Assembly (NCBI RefSeq): GCF_902859895.1
Contig: NZ_CADIKM010000019.1
Span: 35,090-99,089 of the forward strand
DNA: 64,000 nt
Source of the DNA: Pararobbsia alpina
GTDB taxonomy: Bacteria; Pseudomonadota; Gammaproteobacteria; Burkholderiales; Burkholderiaceae
Direction: 5' to 3'
In this document: positions 31,672-39,093 of the stretch, piece after piece
How the letters are laid out: the number at the start of each line of letters is the position of its first letter
Numbering within the stretch: the stretch's first letter is position 1
Made by a program: the position numbers and the translations under genes
Notes under the pieces: model-generated
What the model was told of the DNA's origin: nothing
Database searches by the model: none
The model's input: only the letters and a program-made list of their open reading frames with translations

Positions 31672-32240
31672 CGATAGCTATGCTGCGGCACCGCGCTTGG
31701 TCGGGTATGCGAAAGACACGCCGGAACGTCCCGGTGGACAGATCATGCATGACTGCGACGGTAACCCGACGGGGCTGTTGCTTGCCAAACCGAACGCGTC
31801 GATCCTCTATGCAACCCTGGCGAAGGGACCGAAGCTGCTATTCGAGTATCAGCTTAATTCGACGCCTCATTTCATGCGAGACGTCGGACCGTATTACGGC
31901 GCTTGGAGGAGGCATCGCGGTGCAGCACAGAATGGCGTACCAGGGCAAGTACTTCGTCAGACGCTATGGCACGGCTGCCGCGAAAGCCACACCGCCTGTT
32001 GCGAGAATGCTGGAGAAGGGTGTTCGAACGTCAGCGGGTACGGATGCGACGCGCGTGGCATCCCACAACCCGTGGGTGTCGCTCGCATGGCTCGTGACCC
32101 GCAAGACGGTCGGTCACCGGCGTCTCTATCTGCAGCGCAAGCTCTCGGACCTCACGATCGTCGGCGGCCGTATCCTTTATGGCGCAGGCGAGCTCGGTCA
32201 TCTCGATCGCAATGCGTCGCTGCTGGGCCGTCTGACGTGA
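31672..32240 (+). pseudogene. decayed copy of the YtcJ-like amidohydrolase
   Basis: The first part, in one frame, reads AAAPRLVGYAKDTPERPGG and GNPTGLLLAKPNASILYATL, matching the intact gene at 28.2-30.0 kb (AAALRVVGYTKDTPEPPGG). After about 31895 the match continues in another frame (ALGGGIAVQHRMAYQGKYFV, then TSAGTDATRVASHNPW), having lost roughly 190 residues. A further deletion joins this to the C-terminal piece LTIVGGRILYGAGELG. The metal-binding N-terminus is missing, so no enzyme can be made. Confidence 0.88.
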
Positions 32241-32692
32241 GCCGCGACGCACAGAAAAATCCCGGCTGGGTCACTGCGATCCTTGCCCAGCCATGGCTGC
32301 TCCCGGCGGCACGTGCGGCGCTCGTCTCCGCCTATGTCGTTGGCGGTCTGGCCAAGCTCCTGAACTTTCATTCCGCCGTGCTGGAGCAGGAGCATTTTGG
32401 CCTGCACCCTGGATGGGCGTGGGCGATGCTCGCGATCGTCATCGAGCTTGGCGGGTCGGTCTGCGTGATCGTCAACCGGATGGTATGGCTGGGCGCAGGC
32501 GGACTGGGCGCATTGACAGCTGTCGCCATGCTCGTCGCCAACGACTTCTGGAATCTGACAGGCGAAGCGCGCTTCATGGCTTTAAATGCCTTCTTCGAGC
32601 ACCTGGGACTGATCGCGGCCCTCGTCATGGCGACATGCCTCGCAGGTGTCAAACATTCGTCCGGCATTGCCGGTGTCCACGAACAACCTTAA
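32237..32692 (+). CDS. DoxX-family membrane protein
   Basis: A 151-residue protein with about four membrane segments (ARAALVSAYVVGGLAKLLNF, then AWAMLAIVIELGGSVCVIV and GAGGLGALTAVAMLVANDFW). The order and NFH...E pattern match DoxX, a family linked to terminal quinol oxidases and thiosulfate oxidation. I take a GTG start at 32237 that overlaps the stop of the amidohydrolase remnant. A secreted VOC protein follows 15 bases later. Confidence 0.8.
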   Translation: MSRDAQKNPGWVTAILAQPWLLPAARAALVSAYVVGGLAKLLNFHSAVLEQEHFGLHPGWAWAMLAIVIELGGSVCVIVNRMVWLGAGGLGALTAVAMLVANDFWNLTGEARFMALNAFFEHLGLIAALVMATCLAGVKHSSGIAGVHEQP

Positions 32693-32707
32693 TGGACCTT
32701 CACCATC

Positions 32708-33607
32708 ATGCATAGCCTCCGTTCCCTGATTGGGACGATGATCGTTGCCGTCGGTCTTGCAGCATCGTCTGCCGCGACGGCCAGGCCGGCAGCCGCGTTG
32801 CAGGTCGCCGTCGGACCGCAATACGACACTACGCATATCTATGTCGCGCCGGAAGACTTCGACAAGTTCACGGACAGCTTCGCCGCGACGTTCGGCGGTC
32901 ACAAGTCGCAACAGGGCGTCTTTCAGGTGACGCCCACGCCGAGCCAGACGATGTCGCAACTCGTTTTCACGCCAGTCGGCACGGTGTCGGTGTTCGGCTT
33001 TAAGACACCGGTTCCGTACCCGTTCGGTAATGAGCGCACCGGGTATCTCGTGACCGACATGGACGCGGCCGTCAAGTCGGCAAAGGCGCACGGTGCGGAC
33101 GTCACGGTCGCGACGTTCCCCGATCCGATCGGGCGCGACGCGATCATCGCGTGGCCTGGCGGCGTCAACATGCAGCTCTACTGGCACAAGCAGGCACCGA
33201 ACTACGAACCGCTGCAGACCGTCCCGGAGAATCGGGTTTACGTGTCGCCGGAACGTGCCGATGCGCTGATCCGCAATTTCGTGGCCTTCTCGCACGGCAA
33301 GATCGTATCGGATGATCGCAAGGCGCCTGGCGTCGAAATTGGCCGGTCCAACGACACATACCGGCGCGTGCGTATCGAGTCGGGCTTCGGCAAGATGACG
33401 GTGCTGGTGACGGACGGCCATCTGCCCTATCCATTTGGCCGCGAGATCACGGGCTATGAAGTGGCAAACTTCGCCGACACGCTGCAGAAGGCGAAGGGAG
33501 CAGGAGCGACGGTGCTGGTTCCGCCGTTTACGTCGGATAAGCGCGAAGCCGCGCTCGTACAGTTCCCGGGTGGCTATATCGCCGAGATTCATGCAGTTGC
33601 GCAGTAA
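32708..33607 (+). CDS. exported two-domain glyoxalase/VOC protein
   Basis: A 299-residue protein. The N-terminus MHSLRSLIGTMIVAVGLAAS followed by SAATARPAAA is a Sec-type signal peptide. The rest is two VOC repeats (residues about 38-160 and 170-295). They share TGYLVTDMDAAVKSAKAHGA in the first and TGYEVANFADTLQKAKGAGA in the second, and YPFGNERTGY and YPFGREITGY. Metal ligands may include His in DTTHIYV. Function is unknown; a periplasmic VOC protein is less common than cytoplasmic ones. It probably forms an operon with DoxX. Confidence 0.83.
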   Translation: MHSLRSLIGTMIVAVGLAASSAATARPAAALQVAVGPQYDTTHIYVAPEDFDKFTDSFAATFGGHKSQQGVFQVTPTPSQTMSQLVFTPVGTVSVFGFKTPVPYPFGNERTGYLVTDMDAAVKSAKAHGADVTVATFPDPIGRDAIIAWPGGVNMQLYWHKQAPNYEPLQTVPENRVYVSPERADALIRNFVAFSHGKIVSDDRKAPGVEIGRSNDTYRRVRIESGFGKMTVLVTDGHLPYPFGREITGYEVANFADTLQKAKGAGATVLVPPFTSDKREAALVQFPGGYIAEIHAVAQ

Positions 33608-33714
33608 TCGCGAGTCGTGCTCCGGGAAGTGCAGCGGGCGCTTTTCGGACCGTGGCCACATGCACGAGGCCGAGCCAGTTCACTTTGATTCGGCCCTTAG
33701 ACGGGGGGCGGTCG

Positions 33715-34428
33715 ATGAAATCTGAAGACAGCGTGCTCGCAACCATCGCGGGCTACGTGGACACGCTCAGCTTTGTTGCACTCTTCGGTCTGTTCGCCGC
33801 GCACGTCACAGGCAACTTCGTGCTGATCGGTGCTGAGGCGGCAGGGTTCGGTCAGGGCGTGTTCATGAAGCTGATGGCCTTCCCGGCATTCGTCGCGGGT
33901 GTGGTCATCAGTAGTGTTCTCGCGAAACGCGTCCGGGCCACGACGCCAAACCGAGCGGCCTGCCTTCTCTATGCTGTCCAGGCTGCGCTGATGCTGGCTT
34001 TTTGCGTCGCTGGCGTCGGTGCCGCTCCTGTCGTTCATCCGAACAGCACGCCAGTCATCGTCTGCGGGATGGTCGGCGCGGCGGCGATGGGCGTGCAAAA
34101 CGCGCATGCCCGGCTCGTCTCTCGCCCCGGGGTGCCGAATACCGTGATGACGGGCAACGTGACGCAGGCCGTGCTCGACGCGATCGATCTCCTGTCGCCG
34201 AAAGCGCCATCCGATGCAAAAGCCGCGGCTCGAGAGCGTCTGGGCAAGATGCTGCCGACGATCCTCGCGTTTGCAGCCGGTGCGATTGCGGGCGCCATCG
34301 CCTACCGGCATGTGGGGTTCTGGGCATTGCTGCTTCCGTTTGTCGCCCTGGTGTGGCTCGCGTTCAAGGCATGGAGCAGTCAGCCGGACATGACGGCTCC
34401 CACGAGCGCGGCAGATTCCAGGAAATAG
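33715..34428 (+). CDS. DUF1275 (YoaK) family membrane protein
   Basis: A 237-residue membrane protein with about six helices. AGYVDTLSFVALFGLFAAHV then TGNFVLIG is the DUF1275 signature at the N-terminus. MGVQNAHARLVSRPGVPNTV then MTGNVTQAV is the second half. The family is uncharacterised. Start at 33715 after a G-rich ribosome site; a GTG at 33652 in frame is less likely. Confidence 0.85.
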   Translation: MKSEDSVLATIAGYVDTLSFVALFGLFAAHVTGNFVLIGAEAAGFGQGVFMKLMAFPAFVAGVVISSVLAKRVRATTPNRAACLLYAVQAALMLAFCVAGVGAAPVVHPNSTPVIVCGMVGAAAMGVQNAHARLVSRPGVPNTVMTGNVTQAVLDAIDLLSPKAPSDAKAAARERLGKMLPTILAFAAGAIAGAIAYRHVGFWALLLPFVALVWLAFKAWSSQPDMTAPTSAADSRK

Positions 34429-34562
34429 CCGGGCAGGCCGGGGGACTGCCGTTCGCCGCAGTTCGCAGGTCTCATTGAGGGGTGTGTGCGTGATGCACTT
34501 CAGGTATGCCCGATGGGGGTCACGGGCATCGTATCGCTCAAACTTCAACACGGGGAGATCTT

Positions 34563-36026
34563 ATGATGCGTGTGTGGCCCAGGCCGCTTGCTGGTACGGA
34601 CGCTGTCGCGTTCCTTTCCATTCTCGTTGCCGGCGGGGCTTTGGCGCTGAGCGACGGTGCGCGGGCGGATACGGACGAGACTGCGCCCGCTGATGGAGCT
34701 GCGTCCGCCTGTACCGCAAAACGGCCGGTGGTGCTGTTCAACCGCTGGCAGGAAGACTGGTCTGTGCTTGCGGACAAGTGTGTGCCCCGGGAACCACTGG
34801 ACAGTCTCAAGTACATTCCGCTCGGCGGCGATCCCGATTCTTACCTGTCGCTTGGCGCCAATCTGCGCGAGCGGCTCGAGGTCAACGATGCGCCTCTCTT
34901 CGGAATTGGCTCGGCACACTCGGATACCTACGTGATCCAGCGCGCACAGGTCAGCGCCGATGCACGTATCGGCCCGTATCTTCAGTTCTTTGCGCAACTC
35001 GAGGATGCCAGGCCGTTCGGCAAAGATACGGTGACTCCTGTGGACAAGAATCCGCTCGATCTGGAGCAGGCATTCGTGGCGTGGGTCAGTCCGCTAGGAC
35101 CCGGCACGGTGAAATTCCGCGTCGGTCGCCAGGAGATGGCGTTCGACCTTCAGCGATTCATTTCCGTTCGCGATGGTCCGAATGTACGGCAGGCATACGA
35201 CGCGATATGGGCTGATTACGAGTACCAGAAATGGCGCTTCATCGGTTACCTGACGCAGCCTGTGCAATACCGCGATGTGACGGTGTTTGACGATGTCTCA
35301 AACCGGAATCTCACGTTCAGCGGCGTGCGTTTCGAACGTCAGGACGTCGGACCAGGCGACCTCTCCGGATACTACTCCCTTTACAACCGATCCAATGCAC
35401 GCTTTCTGGATGCGACAGGCGATGAGCACCGGGATGTCTTCGACCTCCGGTACTCGGGAAAGGCAGGCCGCGTCGACTGGGATGTGGAAACGATGTTCCA
35501 GACAGGGCACGTGGGCACCAACACGATCGGCGCGTGGGCGGTGGGATCGCTTGCCGGTTACACACTCGACTTTCCATGGGCACCACGTGTCGGCATACAG
35601 ATCGATGCGGCGTCGGGCGATAGACATCCCGGTGATGGAAGGGTGGAGACGTTCAATCCGTTGTTCCCGAATGGATACTACTTCACACTCGCGGGCTACA
35701 CAGGGTATGCGAACCTCATCCATGTCAAGCCTTCCATCACGATGAAGCCAACGAGCAGCCTGGCGCTACTCGGAGCGGTCGGATTCCAGTGGCGCGAGAC
35801 AACGGCAGATGCCGTGTATCAGCAGGCGAGTGCGGTGGTGCCGGGAACAGCCGGACATGGCAGCCTGTGGACGGGCATGTATGTGCAACTGCGGGCCGAC
35901 TTGATGATCGCCGCGAACTTGATCGGCTCAGTGGAAGCCGTCCATTTCCAGGTCGGAGACTCGATTCGCAATGCCGGTGGCAGCAATGCAGACTACGTGG
36001 GTCTTGAGCTGAAGTACGGGTGGTAG
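34563..36026 (+). CDS. outer-membrane porin, alginate-export family
   Basis: A 487-residue protein. A signal peptide (VAFLSILVAGGALALSDGARA) is followed by a region with two cysteines (SACTAKRPVV and DKCVPRE), then a beta-barrel from about residue 85 with GANLRERLEV, FRVGRQEMAFDLQRFISVRD and YRDVTVFDDVSNRN. The last residues, VGLELKYGW, end in aromatic Trp as outer-membrane barrels do. Family members form outer-membrane channels for organic anions. GGGGAG lies five bases before the ATG. It could be the entry pore for the substrate of this cluster. Confidence 0.85.
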   Translation: MMRVWPRPLAGTDAVAFLSILVAGGALALSDGARADTDETAPADGAASACTAKRPVVLFNRWQEDWSVLADKCVPREPLDSLKYIPLGGDPDSYLSLGANLRERLEVNDAPLFGIGSAHSDTYVIQRAQVSADARIGPYLQFFAQLEDARPFGKDTVTPVDKNPLDLEQAFVAWVSPLGPGTVKFRVGRQEMAFDLQRFISVRDGPNVRQAYDAIWADYEYQKWRFIGYLTQPVQYRDVTVFDDVSNRNLTFSGVRFERQDVGPGDLSGYYSLYNRSNARFLDATGDEHRDVFDLRYSGKAGRVDWDVETMFQTGHVGTNTIGAWAVGSLAGYTLDFPWAPRVGIQIDAASGDRHPGDGRVETFNPLFPNGYYFTLAGYTGYANLIHVKPSITMKPTSSLALLGAVGFQWRETTADAVYQQASAVVPGTAGHGSLWTGMYVQLRADLMIAANLIGSVEAVHFQVGDSIRNAGGSNADYVGLELKYGW

Positions 36027-36818
36027 TCATGTCGGATCAGTCGGCATACATAGTGCGTCAGCGCATGTACTTGGCGTCACGTTGCCCTCGTTGAGCAAGT
36101 CGAGGGGTGACGCCTTCGCGAAGCGCGTCGTTTCGCTGCTCAATAAAATCTTGAGCTTGCGGACTGGAGGACGCTTCGCAACGGAAATGAGAGCGACCAG
36201 GTAGTTCCGGTAGTTCGAAATAAGCTGGTGTATGGAAATCACGTTTCAAGGTACGCGGAGATGACACAGGGTTGTCCGAATGAATGATTTCTACGCGGCA
36301 ACATCTGGGAATGGTCGAGCGAATGAATGGCTACGTCTAACTAAGTTTTTATTCAATTCCAAAGCGCCGTTGGCAGAAGCGCCAGGTCGCATGCTGTTGG
36401 CCCGATTAGGTATCACGGGTCAGCATAGCCGGATCGTCGCGCCTAGCCCGGCCAGGCGAAACGCGGGCTTCCCGGGGGCCGCGAAACGGCATCGGCCTCG
36501 CCATCATGTCGGCCGCCGCAATTCGAACCGGAGCGCTAGCGAGCCGTCGCGCGAGAAGTGCATTTGTCTGTACGACAGCCAACGCGGAAAGCCATCTGAT
36601 CGTTAGGGTTTGCCTGGCAGCAAGTCGCGCTTTCTTCGACTATTTTTCGAAAACATTAGCGTATAAATACAAGAACCTTACGTGTCTCCAGTAGACGGCC
36701 GCACATGATTCAAAGTGACCGGATGTTTGAGCACGACTGTTCCCCCGGAACACGCGTAAGGTATCGGTCCCCTGTGAATGCACGCGTCCACCTTTCTCGT
36801 AGACTCGAGGAGCAGACC
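36027..36818. other. gene-free region between porin and lipoprotein
   Basis: 792 bases. Open frames here, such as one at 36280-36606, have no ribosome site and an Arg/Pro/Ser-rich translation in the second half typical of non-coding GC-rich DNA. TATAAA at 36663-36668 in an AT-rich stretch is a plausible -10 for the lipoprotein gene. Confidence 0.45.
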
Positions 36819-37457
36819 ATGTTCGGGGCAGAAAGTCGAAGCCGATCATCGAGCAGAATGATCTTGTTGGCCGTCGCTGCGGCGGCGGTGGTATTGCCTG
36901 CATGCACGATCCAACTGGCACCCGCACCCGACCAGGCACTGAGTGACGGAATCCGGGGCGTGAACAACGACATCATGAACCTGTACGCATCGGCGAGCAT
37001 GGGGGCAACGAAAGACACCTTCCCGCAGCGGGTCGAGCGATACAACAAGATTATCGGTACGACCGACGCGCTCGCGTTGCAGTCGCAAAGCCGCCCGGTA
37101 CCGGATAGCGCTATTCGAGACAGGCTCGAACATGCCATCCGGGAACGGCTAGCTAGTGATCCGAGACCCTCCACCGCGTCGGTTGAGGCGCTGACAATGG
37201 CAGCCGACGAATGCGCCGAGGAACGCCATGTGCCGCGATCACCCGTCACATCTGCGGCAATGGCCCCACCCGCCGAAGGGCAGCAATACGTCCCGGCCAG
37301 CGCGATGGCGCTGACACAGGTTTCGCGTGCAATCGCATTCCTTCGCGATACTGACTGCGCCCATGGTCTCAACAGCGGGCGGGTGGCGTCGAACAAAGGG
37401 GAGGTACAGCACTTCATTTCAGAAGCGCTCTTCTACGAATACATTTTGCAAAGATGA
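36819..37457 (+). CDS. putative lipoprotein of unknown function
   Basis: A 212-residue protein. A basic N-terminus and hydrophobic core (MILLAVAAAAVVLPACTIQL) end in the lipobox LPAC, so it should be lipid-anchored at Cys25. The mature part is helical and Ala-rich (DQALSDGIRGVNNDIMNLYA, RYNKIIGTTDALALQSQSR) with two further cysteines (DECAEERHV and RDTDCAHG). GAGGAG precedes the ATG. It leads a three-gene group with a small protein and an M15 peptidase. No family recognised. Confidence 0.75.
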   Translation: MFGAESRSRSSSRMILLAVAAAAVVLPACTIQLAPAPDQALSDGIRGVNNDIMNLYASASMGATKDTFPQRVERYNKIIGTTDALALQSQSRPVPDSAIRDRLEHAIRERLASDPRPSTASVEALTMAADECAEERHVPRSPVTSAAMAPPAEGQQYVPASAMALTQVSRAIAFLRDTDCAHGLNSGRVASNKGEVQHFISEALFYEYILQR

Positions 37458-37480
37458 ATCTGCGACCCTAAGGAGTTGTC

Positions 37481-37840
37481 ATGGCACTGGATCTGACAGA
37501 GACCGCTGCGGTTTTCAAGGATGGCATTTCGTCAGCCGTCAAGACCGTGACCAGCAAGGACTTGGCGAATGTGGCGGGATTTGCTCAAAGCCAGCTCCGA
37601 TCGCTTGCTCAACAGTCTGCACTTGTGGCCGGGATGATCGAGGCCAATGCGTTCACTGCCGCCGAGCGAATCTTCTATCTCGATGGGCTCGAGCAGATGG
37701 CAAAAGGGTTCGTGGAGACACTGGTTCAGGTCATCGTGGTCGAGATCGAGAAGATATACAACGCGGTGGTTTCAGCAATATATGAATCCATCAACAAGTT
37801 GACCGGCGTTGCGTTGGTCGCATCACACGCGGCGGTGTGA
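37481..37840 (+). CDS. hypothetical helical protein
   Basis: A 119-residue protein, likely all alpha-helix. It has amphipathic stretches (SQLRSLAQQSALVAGMIEAN and FVETLVQVIVVEIEKIYNAV) but no clear membrane helix and no signal peptide. AAGGAG lies upstream. It sits 23 bases after the lipoprotein gene and 64 bases before the peptidase. Not recognised. Confidence 0.65.
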   Translation: MALDLTETAAVFKDGISSAVKTVTSKDLANVAGFAQSQLRSLAQQSALVAGMIEANAFTAAERIFYLDGLEQMAKGFVETLVQVIVVEIEKIYNAVVSAIYESINKLTGVALVASHAAV

Positions 37841-37904
37841 GACTGAGTGCGCAAAGCCGCCTTTGCCGCCTGAGTGGAGGGGGTCCCGATCCAAGGAGAA
37901 AGAG

Positions 37905-38357
37905 ATGACGCAACTGAGTGAACACTTTGGGCTTGTCGAATTTACGCAGAGCCAGACCGCGACGCGGCGGGGCATCAATAACACGCCCTCGGCAAAGGTA
38001 ATTCAAGACCTTACTCGGGTGGCGCAGTTGCTGGAAAGCGTGCGCACTCTTCTCGGCGACCGCGCGATATCGATCGCGTCGGGTTACAGGTCGCCTGGTG
38101 TGAATGCAGCAGTGGGTGGCGCGCCCAATAGCAGGCATCTCCTAGGGCTGGCGGTCGACTTCACTTGTCCGTCCTTTGGCACTTCGTGAGACATATGCCT
38201 CGAGATCAAGGACTCCACGCTGACGTTTGATCAACTGATTTTTGAGGGAAGCTGGGTGCATCTCGGACTCTCCCCGGCGGGAGGGCAGCCGAGGAGACAA
38301 GTCCTGACTGCGCACTTCAATGGCGGGACAGTCACCTATAGCGCGTCCCTAGCGTAA
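37905..38357 (+). pseudogene. M15-type peptidase gene interrupted by an in-frame TGA
   Basis: Translation runs from the ATG at 37905 (AAGGAG upstream) through LVEFTQSQTATRRGINNTPS, SIASGYRSPGVNAAVGG and SRHLLGLAVDF, which holds the Zn-binding His and Asp of the M15A D-Ala-D-Ala peptidase fold. It then meets TGA at 38187-38189. The same frame continues without shift as DICLEIKDSTLTFDQLIFEG then SWVHLGLSP, with the third Zn-ligand His in WVH, to TAA at 38355. One codon therefore inactivates an otherwise complete 150-residue enzyme. Similar proteins act as phage endolysins or cell-wall peptidases. Confidence 0.85.
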
Positions 38358-38598
38358 GTGAGCGATCAGCCGGCTTTGTTTAGGGAGGTTGGAGCACGCT
38401 CGACAATCGTGCACATCCTCGCTACATGACTCGCCATGCGTAGTTTGCGATGTGCGATGCCAGGCTCTGCCTGGCGAGGCATCCGCATCCCCGAAAACCG
38501 AGCCGGCTTCGCTCGTATCGGGGACGCCCGCCCCAAAAGGTACACCCGCGCGCCTTCCAAACAAGAAGGACTTTGGAATCCCCGGGGCGATTCAAGCA

Positions 38599-39012
38599 TC
38601 AAGCAGCAGATGAATCCGGCCTACGAGCAACAAAGTCAATTTCGACGAGCGCGTCGCGCGCCAATCCAGTCACACCGATACAGGTCCGCGCCGGCAATTT
38701 CCCAGGCGGGAAACAGGCAGCATAGACCGCGTTCATCGTCGCGTAGTCTCGTTTGAACTCGGTCAGAAAGATCCGCACGGAGACGACATGTTCGAGGCCA
38801 AGCCCGATCCCCTTTAACACGAGGACCAGATTGTCCATGACCCGGGTCGTCTGTGCGGCGACGCCTTCGGGAAGCGGTGCGCTGTCATCGTCGGGCGATG
38901 TCGGCATCTGGCCGGTGAGAAACACCCAGCCGTCCTGTTCGGTTGCATGAGAGAAGGGACCGACGGGGGTAGGCGCGCCCTCGACCATCCAGAATTTCGT
39001 TGATGAATCCAT
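38599..39012 (-). CDS. RidA-family protein
   Basis: A 137-residue RidA/YjgF protein: GPFSHATEQDGWVFLTGQMP at the N-terminus and LPARTCIGVTGLARDALVEI at the C-terminus with the conserved Arg. It lies 81 bases downstream of the AraC-amidase fusion on the same strand. RidA proteins are often found with amide and pyrimidine nitrogen pathways, where they remove reactive imines or aminoacrylates. Confidence 0.9.
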   Translation of the reverse strand: MDSSTKFWMVEGAPTPVGPFSHATEQDGWVFLTGQMPTSPDDDSAPLPEGVAAQTTRVMDNLVLVLKGIGLGLEHVVSVRIFLTEFKRDYATMNAVYAACFPPGKLPARTCIGVTGLARDALVEIDFVARRPDSSAA

Positions 39013-39093
39013 CTGCTGTTACTCCATGAACAAAGAAAAGCGTCGTGCGCGTACCACGCCTGGCCGCGCCATAGCGAACGCATCACAAATTGA

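Noticed and set aside
36280..36606. A 108-codon frame upstream of the lipoprotein gene
   Set aside because: No ribosome site; the second half is Arg/Pro/Ser-rich low-complexity translation, as expected for non-coding GC-rich DNA.
38187..38189. TGA as a selenocysteine codon
   Set aside because: M15 peptidases use Zn, not selenium, and no SECIS-like hairpin is evident just downstream.
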